Assembly (NCBI GenBank): GCA_964458415.1
Contig: CAYWIT010000013.1
Span: 10,826 to 74,825 of the forward strand
DNA: 64,000 nt
Direction of reading: 5' to 3'
DNA from: CAYWIT01 sp964458415
GTDB lineage: Bacteria; Pseudomonadota; Alphaproteobacteria; Micavibrionales; UBA2020
Position numbers and translations under genes: made by a program. The notes under the pieces were generated by a model that had not been told where the DNA came from, did not search any database, and saw nothing but the letters and a program-made list of their open reading frames with translations. Within the stretch, counting starts at the first letter, position 1. Each line of letters begins with the position of its first letter. Below, piece by piece: positions 1 to 8,346 of the stretch.

Positions 1-259
1 CTTCGTTACAGAGTGTGACCAACCCCTTGCTCTCCTCCGGCCAGAACACCGCGCCTTGTCGGGACGGCATCAAGGAGATAACACGCTCCGCCTCCATCAT
101 CAGAGGGCGCAAAAACGGATTGGCATAGCCAAAACCCAAAATTCGCTGTCCTTTGACTTCCGGCCATAAATAACGAATATGCCGCCGGATGATCCGCTGC
201 ACGATGCGCCCGGAAAGTGTCTCGTAAAATTCTTTAATATCAATTGCCTTTGTATACAT
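1..259 (-). CDS. SAM-dependent methyltransferase-like protein (partial, C-terminus off the window)
   Basis: Only the first 86 residues are inside the window; the gene runs off the left edge. The ATG lies 1 bp downstream of the stop of the preceding Nudix gene on the same strand, so the two are probably co-transcribed. The N-terminus (YTKAIDIKEFYETLSGRIVQ, then a short strand reading RILGFGYANPF where a SAM-binding glycine motif would be) resembles alphaproteobacterial class I methyltransferase-like proteins. No catalytic residues or substrate can be seen. Family call is from recognition of this N-terminus only. Confidence 0.5.
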   Translation of the reverse strand, partial: MYTKAIDIKEFYETLSGRIVQRIIRRHIRYLWPEVKGQRILGFGYANPFLRPLMMEAERVISLMPSRQGAVFWPEESKGLVTLCNE

Positions 260-260
260 C

Positions 261-701
261 TTAAAGCAGCTCCAGAAGATGCGGAATGAGCGGCATATCC
301 GCTGGCGGCATCGGATATTTGTTAAGGTCCTTCGGATAAACCCATGAAAATCCCTGACTTTCCCTGCCCGTTACGAACCCCTTCCACATGCGGCAAACAA
401 AAAGCGGCATGACAAGGTGAAACCCTTCATACCGGTGCGAGGCAAATGTTAAAGGCGCAAGGCAAGACTCTTGCGTATCTATATCAAGCTCTTCTTTAAG
501 TTCGCGCACAAGCGCCGCTTCCGGCGTTTCTCCCGACTCTATTTTTCCGCCAGGAAATTCCCAAAGCCCCGCCATGGCTTTTCCCTCCGGCCGTTGCGCC
601 AGAAGAACACGGCCATCCCGATCCACCAAAGCCACCGCAACGACATAGAGAACCTTTTCAGGAGCGAGACGGTTTTCATGATGAGGGGAAAAACAGCTCA
701 T
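261..701 (-). CDS. mutT: MutT-like Nudix hydrolase ((d)NTP pyrophosphohydrolase)
   Basis: A 146-residue single-domain Nudix protein. The Nudix box GX5EX7REUXEEXGU is visible at about residues 51-74 (GGKIESGETPEAALVRELKE, continuing ELDI), with the glutamates that bind the metal-pyrophosphate. Just before it is the WEFPGGK context typical of MutT proteins that remove oxidised nucleotides such as 8-oxo-dGTP. The gene sits between a DnaQ-like gene upstream (8-bp gap) and a methyltransferase-like gene downstream (1-bp gap), all on the minus strand. The exact substrate is inferred; other Nudix (d)NTPases look alike. Confidence 0.85.
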   Translation of the reverse strand: MSCFSPHHENRLAPEKVLYVVAVALVDRDGRVLLAQRPEGKAMAGLWEFPGGKIESGETPEAALVRELKEELDIDTQESCLAPLTFASHRYEGFHLVMPLFVCRMWKGFVTGRESQGFSWVYPKDLNKYPMPPADMPLIPHLLELL

Positions 702-709
702 AACCGCTA

Positions 710-1345
710 TCAGGGCGCCGGCGGAGCTTTGCCGCCCTTGGAAAAGCTCGCCGCCTTTTTTTCAGAGAACTGAATGTAATCCCTGAAAATCTTCGGGTAA
801 GCCTCTGAAAGCAAACGTGCATCAAAAAGGGCGCCCTGCAGCCGCCCCTCGCGCTCCTTACGATTAATGCTGTAGCGATCCAGCACTTTCTCCAACGCCG
901 CATTCTTGTCACCAAACATGGATTCGACCCAGCCGCGGATATTGACGCATTGGTTTTCATGAAGAGCCGGAACATTCGCCTGCTCAAGTTCCCTATTCAG
1001 GAATACGATATCGGCCGCAAGGCCATCCTTGTTATGGCAGATAACGAGGACCGGGGAATCGCCGATAAAGCTGCGCAACTGCGCGGCGATTTGCGAAAAA
1101 AGCGGGCCATTTTTGACCTCGTCCCGCGTCACCCCTTGCGTCTTGATAACGTCCTGCGGAACATCCCGTTCGGGATTGATAACAACATGAAATTCGACCC
1201 CTGTCGCACGTCGGCCTTTAATTTCAATCGCCGCAATTTCGACAATACGGTGCCCGTCCTGAATCGACCCACCGGTGGTGACGATATCCAGAATAATTTC
1301 CCGTGGTCCCTGCGCCATCTTGCTATAAGTATTCATCAGGCTCAT
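710..1345 (-). CDS. DnaQ-like (DNA polymerase III epsilon family) protein with substituted catalytic residues
   Basis: The family contains the 3'-5' proofreading exonuclease of DNA polymerase III. The protein follows DnaQ along its length: REIILD, GHRIVEIAAIEI, FHVVINPERDVP, and a C-terminal QGALFDARLLSE block. Two of the five usual catalytic residues are changed. The DTETTG motif reads DIVTTG, so the second acidic residue is Val. The HGALLDA motif reads QGALFDA, so the general-base His is Gln. The first and last Asp remain, and an Asp can be aligned in the HN...D motif after a three-residue insertion. The protein may be inactive as a nuclease or have a non-catalytic role. Start uncertain: GTG 1363, ATG 1345, 1336 or 1318; ATG 1345 is shown, with GGGAGG about 17 nt upstream. 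Confidence 0.75.
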   Translation of the reverse strand: MSLMNTYSKMAQGPREIILDIVTTGGSIQDGHRIVEIAAIEIKGRRATGVEFHVVINPERDVPQDVIKTQGVTRDEVKNGPLFSQIAAQLRSFIGDSPVLVICHNKDGLAADIVFLNRELEQANVPALHENQCVNIRGWVESMFGDKNAALEKVLDRYSINRKEREGRLQGALFDARLLSEAYPKIFRDYIQFSEKKAASFSKGGKAPPAP

Positions 1346-1432
1346 GAAAGCTTGGTAGCGCACCTCCCGACGGCTGTCAATCCGGCCGGAATGATTATGC
1401 TTACATTTAACGAATTATGAATATAAGGACGC

Positions 1433-2731
1433 TCAGCCGTTCCCGAAAGTTTCAATCCGCATTAAATGCGGGGGCTCGGCCACAGCCTTCAGCCTGCCGA
1501 TTTCCGTCACCGCCTTGCGAATATTGGATTCCAGCGTTTCATGCGTTGTCAGCACGACGGGAACAGGCATCTCCGGATCACGCCCCCGCTGAAGCACAGA
1601 TTCCAGAGAAACCTGACAATCCCGCAGAATCGCGGAAACATCCGCCACTACTCCAGGCTGATCCAGCACAATCAGACGGAGGTAATAAGAGCCGATGCGG
1701 TCGCCGATATTCGCAGGCTTCAATGCCGAAACTTTTTCCGACGGTATCCCCATCAACGGCAGCCTGCGCCCGCGGGCCACATCAAGAATATCGGAAACCA
1801 CGGCAGAAGCTGTCGGATTCCCGCCAGCACCCCATCCCATCATCAATACCTTGCCGACGTAATCCCCATCGACATATACAGCATTGAGAGCTCCTTCCAC
1901 CGCAGCAATCGGCGAATCCTCCGGCACAAGGCACGGCTCTACCGACTGTTCGATCCCTGCTGCCGTCCGCCGCGCAATGCCCAACAGTTTGATGCGATAC
2001 CCCAGCTCCTTTGCGAAAGTAATATCGAGCGCCGCTATGCTGCGAATACCGCTGGTCTGCACCAGAGAAGCATCCGGAACACCGCCAAAGGCAATGCCGG
2101 AAAGAATAGCCAGTTTATGCGCAGCATCCACGCCGTCAATGTCAAAGCCCGGGTCCGCTTCGGCATAGCCCAGCCGCTGCGCTTCCGCCAGAACATCGGA
2201 AAAATTACGACCTGTCGTGCGCATTTCCGAAAGGATAAAGTTGCATGTCCCGTTCAGAATCCCGTATACGGCCCGAAAATCATTGGCCGCAAGGCCTTCG
2301 CGCAAGCCCTTGATAACCGGAATGCCGCCCGCAACCGCCGCCTCGAAAAAAATGGAGGAGGCTCCGTTCTCCAACAGCGCCAGCACTTCCACGCCACGCG
2401 TTGCCAGCAAAGCCTTGTTGGCCGTCACCACAGGCTTGCCCAGACGCACGGCGCTGCTGACCAGATCAAAGGCAGCACCGGAAGCGCCCCCCATCAATTC
2501 CACCACGACATCGACATCTGGATCGTCCGCCAGAGCCACAGGGTCATCATGCCACTTTACACCGGACAACGGAATGCCGCGCTCCTTGGCCCTGTTTCGC
2601 GCCGATACCGCCGTCACGCGAATTTCCCGCCCGGCGCGCTGTGCAAGCAGGGCTCCATGTTCCGCCAAAATCCGGCAAACGGCCGCCCCGACATTTCCCA
2701 AGCCTGCAATACCAACCTTGAGCGGGGCCAT
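1433..2731 (-). CDS. hom: Homoserine dehydrogenase
   Basis: A 432-residue NAD(P)-dependent enzyme reducing aspartate semialdehyde to homoserine in threonine/methionine biosynthesis. The N-terminal Rossmann motif GIAGLGNVGAAV is at about residues 7-18. VTANKALLA and the GILNGTCNFILSEM signature with FDIDGVDAAHKLAIL mark the catalytic domain. A C-terminal ACT domain from about residue 350 (YYLRLIVLDQPGVVADVSAI) is the usual site of threonine feedback. Length matches the monofunctional bacterial enzyme. It follows an OmpA-like lipoprotein gene on the same strand after 22 bp. Confidence 0.95.
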   Translation of the reverse strand: MAPLKVGIAGLGNVGAAVCRILAEHGALLAQRAGREIRVTAVSARNRAKERGIPLSGVKWHDDPVALADDPDVDVVVELMGGASGAAFDLVSSAVRLGKPVVTANKALLATRGVEVLALLENGASSIFFEAAVAGGIPVIKGLREGLAANDFRAVYGILNGTCNFILSEMRTTGRNFSDVLAEAQRLGYAEADPGFDIDGVDAAHKLAILSGIAFGGVPDASLVQTSGIRSIAALDITFAKELGYRIKLLGIARRTAAGIEQSVEPCLVPEDSPIAAVEGALNAVYVDGDYVGKVLMMGWGAGGNPTASAVVSDILDVARGRRLPLMGIPSEKVSALKPANIGDRIGSYYLRLIVLDQPGVVADVSAILRDCQVSLESVLQRGRDPEMPVPVVLTTHETLESNIRKAVTEIGRLKAVAEPPHLMRIETFGNG

Positions 2732-2753
2732 GATTCCGGTCTCTCTATGTTAT

Positions 2754-3497
2754 TTATTGAGCGCCGAGATAAATTTCAACGCGGCGATCCGCGGCTTCCT
2801 GGGAACGCGCCCCGGGAGCGGCATTGGACTCTTCATCCCCTTTTGAGACAGCCTTCACCCATGCCGGACTGACGCCAGCGTCATGCAGTACGACTGTCAC
2901 GGCATTGGCGCGTTTTTGCGCAATTTCAAAATTCACCATCTTTTTCCGGATCGGATCGGTGACGCCATCGACACGCTGGCTGGCATGGCCAACAACGGTA
3001 ACCGCCACCGCGCCCGGCTGTTGATTGATGTCAGCCGCAACTTTGCCGATATCCTTACGCTCCCTTGCCGTCAAATGCGCAGACCCATGCAGGAAAAACG
3101 TCTGGTAAACCATCTCTCCGTAATACGTCGGCGCAACCGTCTGGACTTGCTGTTCCTCTGCAACAGGCGCAAAGGCGGCGTCTCCCTCCAGCGGGTAGAC
3201 CGTGACGCTGTCTGTCACCTCGACCGGCGCGGCTTGCTGGAATGACGCCGCTTCAGCGGCTGAGCGCTCCGGCGCTGACAGTTCAATTTTACCCGGCTTC
3301 ATCACAAGATTGTGCCGGTTCTGCCCTGCATAGCCCGTTGGCATGGCCTCCATGACTCGCTCAACGCGCTCGAGGGGACACGTCTTTCCCTTCAGATGAC
3401 AGCCCTCCTCATGCCCTGCGCCGTGCCGCGGCGTGCCCGCACAGGCGGAAAGGAGCAACAGCGAGGAAACAATCGTCAGCGTTCTGAATAAATTCAT
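2754..3497 (-). CDS. OmpA-family outer membrane lipoprotein
   Basis: A 247-residue exported protein. The N-terminus is a lipoprotein signal ending in the lipobox LSAC, so the mature protein would start at about Cys19 and be anchored in the outer membrane. After a variable region, the last 110 residues form an OmpA-like peptidoglycan-binding domain: HGSAHLTARERKDIGKVAAD, VTVVGHASQRVDG, and the closing NxxxxxxRA and DRRVEIYL pattern. This domain usually clamps the outer membrane to meso-diaminopimelate of the cell wall. The gene lies directly upstream of hom on the same strand, with no evident functional link. Confidence 0.85.
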   Translation of the reverse strand: MNLFRTLTIVSSLLLLSACAGTPRHGAGHEEGCHLKGKTCPLERVERVMEAMPTGYAGQNRHNLVMKPGKIELSAPERSAAEAASFQQAAPVEVTDSVTVYPLEGDAAFAPVAEEQQVQTVAPTYYGEMVYQTFFLHGSAHLTARERKDIGKVAADINQQPGAVAVTVVGHASQRVDGVTDPIRKKMVNFEIAQKRANAVTVVLHDAGVSPAWVKAVSKGDEESNAAPGARSQEAADRRVEIYLGAQ

Positions 3498-3660
3498 GGA
3501 GAAAAGCCCTTAAAACGGAACAGGTTTACACAATTGTGCCAGCCGAACGGCTGTATCGGCAGTTTGCTATCAAAACGAAGAAAATTCAACCCCCTACAAT
3601 GTCACGCCATGAAAAACAGCGCTTTTCCCTGCCCTTGACGCCCTAGCGATTTAAGATATC

Positions 3661-4347
3661 TTGTGGATTATCAACCTGTCATGGCTGGGGGCCGCTTTGC
3701 GCGCATTTAAGGAAATTATACGGAAAGAAGATGGCAACGCCCTTTTCCTTATCCTTATCGCCGTTGCGTTGTTCGCGGCGCTTTCCTATGCCGTCACCCA
3801 GTCCGGGCGCGGTTCGGGAGACACTAACAAAGAACAGGCCATGATCATGGCCGCGCAGATCACACAGGAAGCCGCCGTCTATCAAAGCGCCGTTACCCGG
3901 ATGCTCCTGACAGGCACGAACAGAACGGAAATACGCTTTGAAAATGCAGGAACATCTTTTCTCTGCACGGCAGGGGCCGAATGTTTCTGGGCGCCGGAGG
4001 GCGGGGGAATGACCATACCGAACCCGCCGCCGGGGGCTTTCACAGCACCTCCCAATCCCGTCTTCGAAACGTTTAATGGCAGCGTCTGCCATGAACCCGA
4101 TGCCGCTGTTTGTACAGGGTTTGGAATATCGCTGGCCGTTGCCGGACTTGGCACCAGCGCGAAAGACACCTTTATCAAATACAGCCCCTTAACGGAAAGC
4201 GTCTGCCGCGCCATTAACAAAGGCCTCGGGATATCTGGCATTCCCGGTCAAAATCTTTTTACCCCCACAATTGCCATCGGCAAGCCAGCTGCCTGTATCC
4301 AGATAAACGCCAACTATCATTATTACCACGTTCTTATTGAAAACTAA
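3661..4347 (+). CDS. Pilin-like membrane-anchored hypothetical protein
   Basis: Family not firmly recognised. The protein has one strong N-terminal hydrophobic helix (NALFLILIAVALFAALSYAV, about residues 26-45) preceded by a charged segment, and a mostly extracytoplasmic C-terminal part with five cysteines. This is the layout of pseudopilin-like or TadE-like single-pass proteins. The only available start upstream of the helix is a non-ATG codon (TTG 3661; another TTG at 3697), with no clear ribosome binding site, so the start is uncertain. It overlaps the convergent host-attachment gene by 4 bp. Function unknown. Confidence 0.6.
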   Translation: MWIINLSWLGAALRAFKEIIRKEDGNALFLILIAVALFAALSYAVTQSGRGSGDTNKEQAMIMAAQITQEAAVYQSAVTRMLLTGTNRTEIRFENAGTSFLCTAGAECFWAPEGGGMTIPNPPPGAFTAPPNPVFETFNGSVCHEPDAAVCTGFGISLAVAGLGTSAKDTFIKYSPLTESVCRAINKGLGISGIPGQNLFTPTIAIGKPAACIQINANYHYYHVLIEN

Positions 4348-4859
4348 TGAAGTGCCAGCATTTTTCGGAGCTCGTCGCGTAATCTCAATTCGTCCGTTTT
4401 TGTGTAATCCTTGCCAAACTCTGCAATGACAAAACCCCCGACATGCGGGCTGAGCGCCTTGCGCAAATTTCCCAGCATACGCGGCGGAGCGATCAGCACC
4501 AGTCTTTCGAAGGATCCATTCCCCGCCTCGTCCTCAAGCCATGTGGAGACCCTGCGCGCGAAAGAAAACATATCTTTCTGCGATCTGGTAAAACGGGGCT
4601 CATACTTGTGATGAATAGACGCCGTGCTGGAACTCGCCACACGCCCAACACTTTTGTTCGGTAACGCCACAGTTTCCCGCTCCGCAGGCATAATCTCGGC
4701 GACAAAAGAAATATCGCTTCCCTGCTTGCTGAAAATTCTGGCTACGTGGTCATCCGCCACCAGAACCCAGATGTGCGGAACCTTGCGTATTTCCACGGGA
4801 AACACAGGCTTCCTTGCCCGCTGACGATTTCCTGACATCCGCTTTTCTGCATAAGCCAT
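4344..4859 (-). CDS. Host attachment family protein
   Basis: A 171-residue protein of the family named 'protein required for attachment to host cells', first linked to Agrobacterium attachment. Recognisable family stretches are HIWVLVADDHVARIF, FARRVSTWLEDE, FERLVLIAPPRMLGNLRKAL and a C-terminal GKDYTKTDELRLRDEL. The biochemical activity is unknown; the fold resembles eRF1 domain 2/RNase-like proteins, and many free-living bacteria carry it. I chose the internal ATG at 4859 because AAGGGAG lies 8-9 bases upstream; the open frame extends further but without such a site. Confidence 0.8.
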   Translation of the reverse strand: MAYAEKRMSGNRQRARKPVFPVEIRKVPHIWVLVADDHVARIFSKQGSDISFVAEIMPAERETVALPNKSVGRVASSSTASIHHKYEPRFTRSQKDMFSFARRVSTWLEDEAGNGSFERLVLIAPPRMLGNLRKALSPHVGGFVIAEFGKDYTKTDELRLRDELRKMLALH

Positions 4860-4962
4860 CCTGTTTTCTCCCTTCTCTTGTCGTGATAGCCCTATTAGAC
4901 CATGCCCGAAACCGGCCATGAGTTGATAAAAGTCACGAAAAGAAAAAAAGCCAGAGAGAAAG

Positions 4963-5703
4963 TCAGTCCGCCCGAACGGCCTTGCCGAATTCTTCAAACA
5001 GTCTTGCGTTCGGCGGGTTCACCCAAAAATCCCCCTCCGGATGCCATTGCGTCCCCATGACGAATTTTTTATCCGGCATGGAAACCGCCTCGACCAGACC
5101 ATCCTCGGCAGTGGCCTCGACCCGCAACCCCGCGCCGAGCCTGTCGATCCCCTGCGTATGGAGTGAATTCACTTTGAATTCGTCCGGCAACCCCCATTTT
5201 TCGAACAGCCCCCCTTTTTCAAGACGCGCCTTATGCGGGTGACACAGATAATTTTCATCATAGGTCAGTTTTTCGTCATCACGATGATCCAGCTTGCCCG
5301 GTTGTTTATGCACATATTGATAGAGCGTCCCGCCGCAAGCCACATTCAATTCCTGAAAACCGCGGCAAATAGCGAAAAGAGGGATATCTTTTGCTATGGC
5401 GGCGCGGATCATAGGCAGCGTGACATCGTCACGATGCTGGTCCAGATGCTCATCCTCGAACTCCCGCTCTGCATTGTAATGCAAAGGAGACACATGCGAT
5501 GGCGCCCCCGTCAGCAAAATGCCGTCAATGCTTTCCATGACGGATCCGAAATCAAATTCCTTGCCGATTGCGGGAATCAGGAGCGGCGTGCATTTAACGA
5601 TTTCCAGCAAAGGCCGCATATATTGCTGTTTTACAATATAAGCAAAGGCATCATGGTAAGGAATGCGGTTACAGGGGATCAGGATAATCGGCGAGCGGGA
5701 CAT
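4963..5703 (-). CDS. Class I glutamine amidotransferase-like hydrolase (gamma-glutamyl-GABA hydrolase / PuuD family)
   Basis: A 246-residue triad peptidase of the peptidase C26 family. The nucleophile elbow FAICRGFQELNVACGG (about residues 107-122) carries the catalytic Cys, and the C-terminal VMGTQWHPEGD supplies His and Glu. The N-terminal segment PIILIPCNRIPYHDAF and DGILLTGAPSHVSPLHY match gamma-glutamyl-gamma-aminobutyrate hydrolases of putrescine degradation. Substrate is inferred; a link to polyamines is possible because the window also has homospermidine synthase. Start ATG 5703 is supported by GGAGG five bases upstream; a longer frame exists but lacks support. Confidence 0.8.
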   Translation of the reverse strand: MSRSPIILIPCNRIPYHDAFAYIVKQQYMRPLLEIVKCTPLLIPAIGKEFDFGSVMESIDGILLTGAPSHVSPLHYNAEREFEDEHLDQHRDDVTLPMIRAAIAKDIPLFAICRGFQELNVACGGTLYQYVHKQPGKLDHRDDEKLTYDENYLCHPHKARLEKGGLFEKWGLPDEFKVNSLHTQGIDRLGAGLRVEATAEDGLVEAVSMPDKKFVMGTQWHPEGDFWVNPPNARLFEEFGKAVRAD

Positions 5704-5821
5704 TCTTCCTCCGGTCTGGATTTCTCGTATATGACAGGGAATCTTCGCATATTTTTTCAGCCGCCCCAAGCCCCTACATCAAGCAACACACACGTTATGA
5801 GAAACCTCTGCTCCGACAGTC

Positions 5822-7132
5822 TCATCCCTTGGCCCGTGCAGAAACAAGAAACTTGTCAACCTCCGCCTGCACATCCCGCGCCCGTTCCCTGATTTCTTCG
5901 GTCGTTGACAACACATTCGTTGCTGCATCTTTCGTATCAACAGCCGCATTGCTGACGCTTTCGATATTTGCCGTCACATTTGTCGTGCCGGAAGCTGCCT
6001 CCTGAATATTGCGGGAGATCTCCTGCGTCGCGCTGCCCTGCTCTTCCACCGCCGCCGCGATGGTCGTCTGGATCGCATTGATGCGCTCGATCGTTCCGCT
6101 GATCCGCTGAATCGCGGAAACCGCAGCATTTGTCGAGGCCTGAATACCAGCAATCTGCTGGCCGATATCCTCTGTTGCCTTTGCCGTCTGATTGGCCAGA
6201 CTTTTGACCTCGCTGGCAACCACGGAAAATCCTTTTCCCGCCTCGCCCGCCCGGGCTGCCTCGATCGTCGCATTCAGGGCCAGCAAATTTGTCTGTGCCG
6301 CAATATCGCTGATCAACTTGACGACATCGCCGATTTTCTTCGCGTTATCCGCCAGTTCACGGATCTGGATATCCGCCTGCCCCGCTTCACGCACCGCATC
6401 GCCCGCAATTTCAAAAGCGCTGGTCACTTGACGCGATATCTCCGAGATCGAGGAAGAAAGCTCCTCTGTCGCAACGGCGACGGTCGCCACGTTCTGCGAA
6501 GCCCGCATGGAGGTCTCCGTCGCGTCGGCGGACTGATCGCTGGTCAGTTGCGCTGTTTCCCGCATGGATTCCGCAGACTGCTTGAGGTCGTTTAATGCCC
6601 CCACGACGCTGGACACGGCGCCCCCGACGCTTGCCTCGAAAGCATCGGCCTGCTGCTGAAATCTTCCCAACCGCGCCTGAATGGAATCCGTGACCTTGTT
6701 GATGGCAACGGCGCTGCGGCGGAAAGCCCCCGGCATGCCGGTTTCAATGACCTTGCGGACATAGCGCCCCTGCTCAACCGCTTCCATCGAATGCTGGGCT
6801 TCGCGCACGAAGGAGTCCGTCAGGTCGATCAGCCTGTTGATGGCGTGCGACGTTGCGGCCAGAGCGCCCTTTTCAGTGATGTGCAAGACACGTGCCTCCA
6901 TATCCCCCGCCACTACACGCGCGATGGCTTCCATGTCTTTTTTCAGGGATTTATGGACACGCCATTGATAAATGCCGCCCCAGAGAATTGTTCCGATCAC
7001 CACTATATGAAAGAGCAGGTGCGGCAGCGGCATGAACCCGCCTTCGATATCCGCAAAGAAATCAAAGATTGTCAGAGATGAAATCACGGCATAAAAGAAA
7101 GATGCCTTAGATAGAGAAGACAAATTCTTCAT
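5822..7132 (-). CDS. Methyl-accepting chemotaxis protein (signalling half of a split Aer-like receptor)
   Basis: A 436-residue membrane receptor. Two hydrophobic helices (about residues 10-26 and 37-54) enclose only a short loop, so there is no periplasmic ligand domain. A HAMP-like region follows, then a long coiled coil with the conserved hairpin tip DIAAQTNLLALNATIEAARA and GKGFSVVASEVKSLANQT, which binds CheA/CheW. The start overlaps the end of an upstream PAS-domain gene by 26 bp on the same strand. Known Aer receptors combine PAS, a short membrane hairpin and MCP domain in one chain, so here sensing and signalling are probably divided between two coupled proteins. Confidence 0.9.
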   Translation of the reverse strand: MKNLSSLSKASFFYAVISSLTIFDFFADIEGGFMPLPHLLFHIVVIGTILWGGIYQWRVHKSLKKDMEAIARVVAGDMEARVLHITEKGALAATSHAINRLIDLTDSFVREAQHSMEAVEQGRYVRKVIETGMPGAFRRSAVAINKVTDSIQARLGRFQQQADAFEASVGGAVSSVVGALNDLKQSAESMRETAQLTSDQSADATETSMRASQNVATVAVATEELSSSISEISRQVTSAFEIAGDAVREAGQADIQIRELADNAKKIGDVVKLISDIAAQTNLLALNATIEAARAGEAGKGFSVVASEVKSLANQTAKATEDIGQQIAGIQASTNAAVSAIQRISGTIERINAIQTTIAAAVEEQGSATQEISRNIQEAASGTTNVTANIESVSNAAVDTKDAATNVLSTTEEIRERARDVQAEVDKFLVSARAKG

Positions 7133-7655
7133 AGCTGCCCCCTTTTTCCTTGAGCATGTTCGTCAGAAGCGCTGTGGAAGCGGCAAGCCCGTCTTTGGAT
7201 GACACATGCTTGAGCTCTTCCGCCAGCAACACATCGTAAATCTTTTTAATTTTTTCAACTTGTTCCGGTCTGGGCTTGCGGCGAACGGAATGATACCCCA
7301 CCAGCTTCCCGTCCAGATCATAAGAAGGCGTCACATAGGCAAAAACCCAATAATGGTCACCGTTTTGCGCCATATTGTTGACATAGGCAAAGATTTCATT
7401 CCCCGCCCCGATCGTATCCCACAGCAATTTAAACACGCAGCGCGGCATATCCGGATGACGGATGATGCTGTGCGGCGCTCCCAGCGCCGCCGCCTCCGGC
7501 AACATCGCCAGCCGGAGAAACACGTCATTGGCATAGGTGATATGCCCTTTGGTATCCGTCTTGCTGACAATCAGCTCATTGTCCGTCCAAGGCCTTTCGC
7601 GCCCCGTTGGCTTTAGCGGCTCATCCTTGACTTGTTTCTTCATGCCCACCCCCAT
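7107..7655 (-). CDS. Aer-like PAS domain protein
   Basis: A 182-residue cytoplasmic protein with a PAS domain of the Aer type at about residues 25-135: TDTKGHITYANDVFLRLA, the MPR-like segment RHPDMPRCVFKLLWDTI, GDHYWVFAYVTPSYD and GYHSVRRKPR. In Aer this domain binds FAD and reports redox state. A short helical tail follows. Its 3' end overlaps the chemoreceptor gene by 26 bp, indicating translational coupling. The two products together have the domain content of one Aer protein. FAD binding is inferred from family membership. Confidence 0.85.
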   Translation of the reverse strand: MGVGMKKQVKDEPLKPTGRERPWTDNELIVSKTDTKGHITYANDVFLRLAMLPEAAALGAPHSIIRHPDMPRCVFKLLWDTIGAGNEIFAYVNNMAQNGDHYWVFAYVTPSYDLDGKLVGYHSVRRKPRPEQVEKIKKIYDVLLAEELKHVSSKDGLAASTALLTNMLKEKGGSYEEFVFSI

Positions 7656-7844
7656 TAGCCAACAAAATATCGAACAGTTTCAGTCCTGTATTTCCAGCCT
7701 AGTGCGAAATTATTAATAATTGTATAAGCGTATTAAAATAATATATCTCGTAATTATGTCTAAAAGATGACGATTTATTGGCAGCGCTCCCCCTAATATT
7801 TCCAATGACAAAACAAATTGAAGCGACAATCAAAAAGCCTATAT

Positions 7845-7857
7845 GGTGACGGGAATC
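7845..7857 (+). repeat. Putative left attachment-site copy (13 bp of tRNA-Gly T-arm)
   Basis: ggtgacgggaatc, identical to 9801-9813 inside tRNA-Gly and in direct orientation. Flanking bases do not match. Confidence 0.5.
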
Positions 7858-7913
7858 ATATTTGTATGCTAAATTATTGAAAACAGTAGATAAAATACGA
7901 TGTGAAGAACAAA

Positions 7914-7933
7914 TATGCCCCTTTTTATGCCCC
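7914..7933 (+). repeat. Two TATGCCCC direct repeats (putative integrase arm sites, left)
   Basis: TATGCCCC at 7914-7921 and 7926-7933, with starts 12 bp apart. The same octamer recurs five times at 9623-9679 upstream of the integrase gene. Placement near both candidate ends of the element suggests binding sites for the integrase N-terminal arm-binding domain. Confidence 0.55.
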
Positions 7934-7998
7934 ACCTTTTCTGAGCATAAACGGGATTCATATCGGCACAGCAATTATTTACCACTCACCTTCCAAAC

Positions 7999-8346
7999 CT
8001 AAAGCGCCTCGAAGTATGCCTTAATCTTTTGCGCCATCAAGAATCGGCGTTGCGATATAAACTCCTCGTAAGGCGGGATTATAGTCCTTCTACCGCTTTG
8101 CTTAATGAACCAAAAAGATGCCCTCAGCTTTTTCTCTGTTTCCTCGCACCCTTCTTTTTTAAGAATCCTCTGGAACGAAGAAATCCAGTTGCACTCCCCC
8201 ACTTCACGTTCTTTTGCCCGTGCTATTTCAAGCAAATAGTTCTTCTTTGTTTTCTTTACCTGTGCCTCAGACGTGCCGTCCTTTTTAAGTTGTGAAAGGG
8301 CTTTATTCATCTGCTCCGTTAATTCATCAGCGTATGTCTCATTCAT
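7999..8346 (-). CDS. Small hypothetical protein coupled to the integrase gene
   Basis: A 115-residue basic, helical protein with no recognised domain (NETYADELTEQMNKALSQLK at the N-terminus, RRFLMAQKIKAYFEAL at the C-terminus). Its start overlaps the stop of the upstream integrase gene by 4 bp, so the two are translated together. It is the only other gene in the small tRNA-Gly element. A role as recombination directionality factor or cargo is possible but nothing in the sequence decides it. Confidence 0.6.
   Translation of the reverse strand: MNETYADELTEQMNKALSQLKKDGTSEAQVKKTKKNYLLEIARAKEREVGECNWISSFQRILKKEGCEETEKKLRASFWFIKQSGRRTIIPPYEEFISQRRFLMAQKIKAYFEAL

Larger units (their letters stand above)
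7656..7998. other. AT-rich gene-free stretch with left end of the tRNA-Gly integrase element
   Basis: About 340 bp clearly richer in A and T than its neighbours. It holds a 13-bp copy of a tRNA-Gly segment at 7845-7857 and two direct TATGCCCC repeats at 7914-7921 and 7926-7933. An open frame on the minus strand (7699-7974) runs across both but has no recognisable protein character, so I do not call it a gene. Confidence 0.6.

Noticed and set aside
7699..7974. A 91-codon minus-strand frame in the AT-rich gap
   Set aside because: It crosses the putative left att repeat and both TATGCCCC sites, has no recognisable protein features and no clear ribosome binding site.
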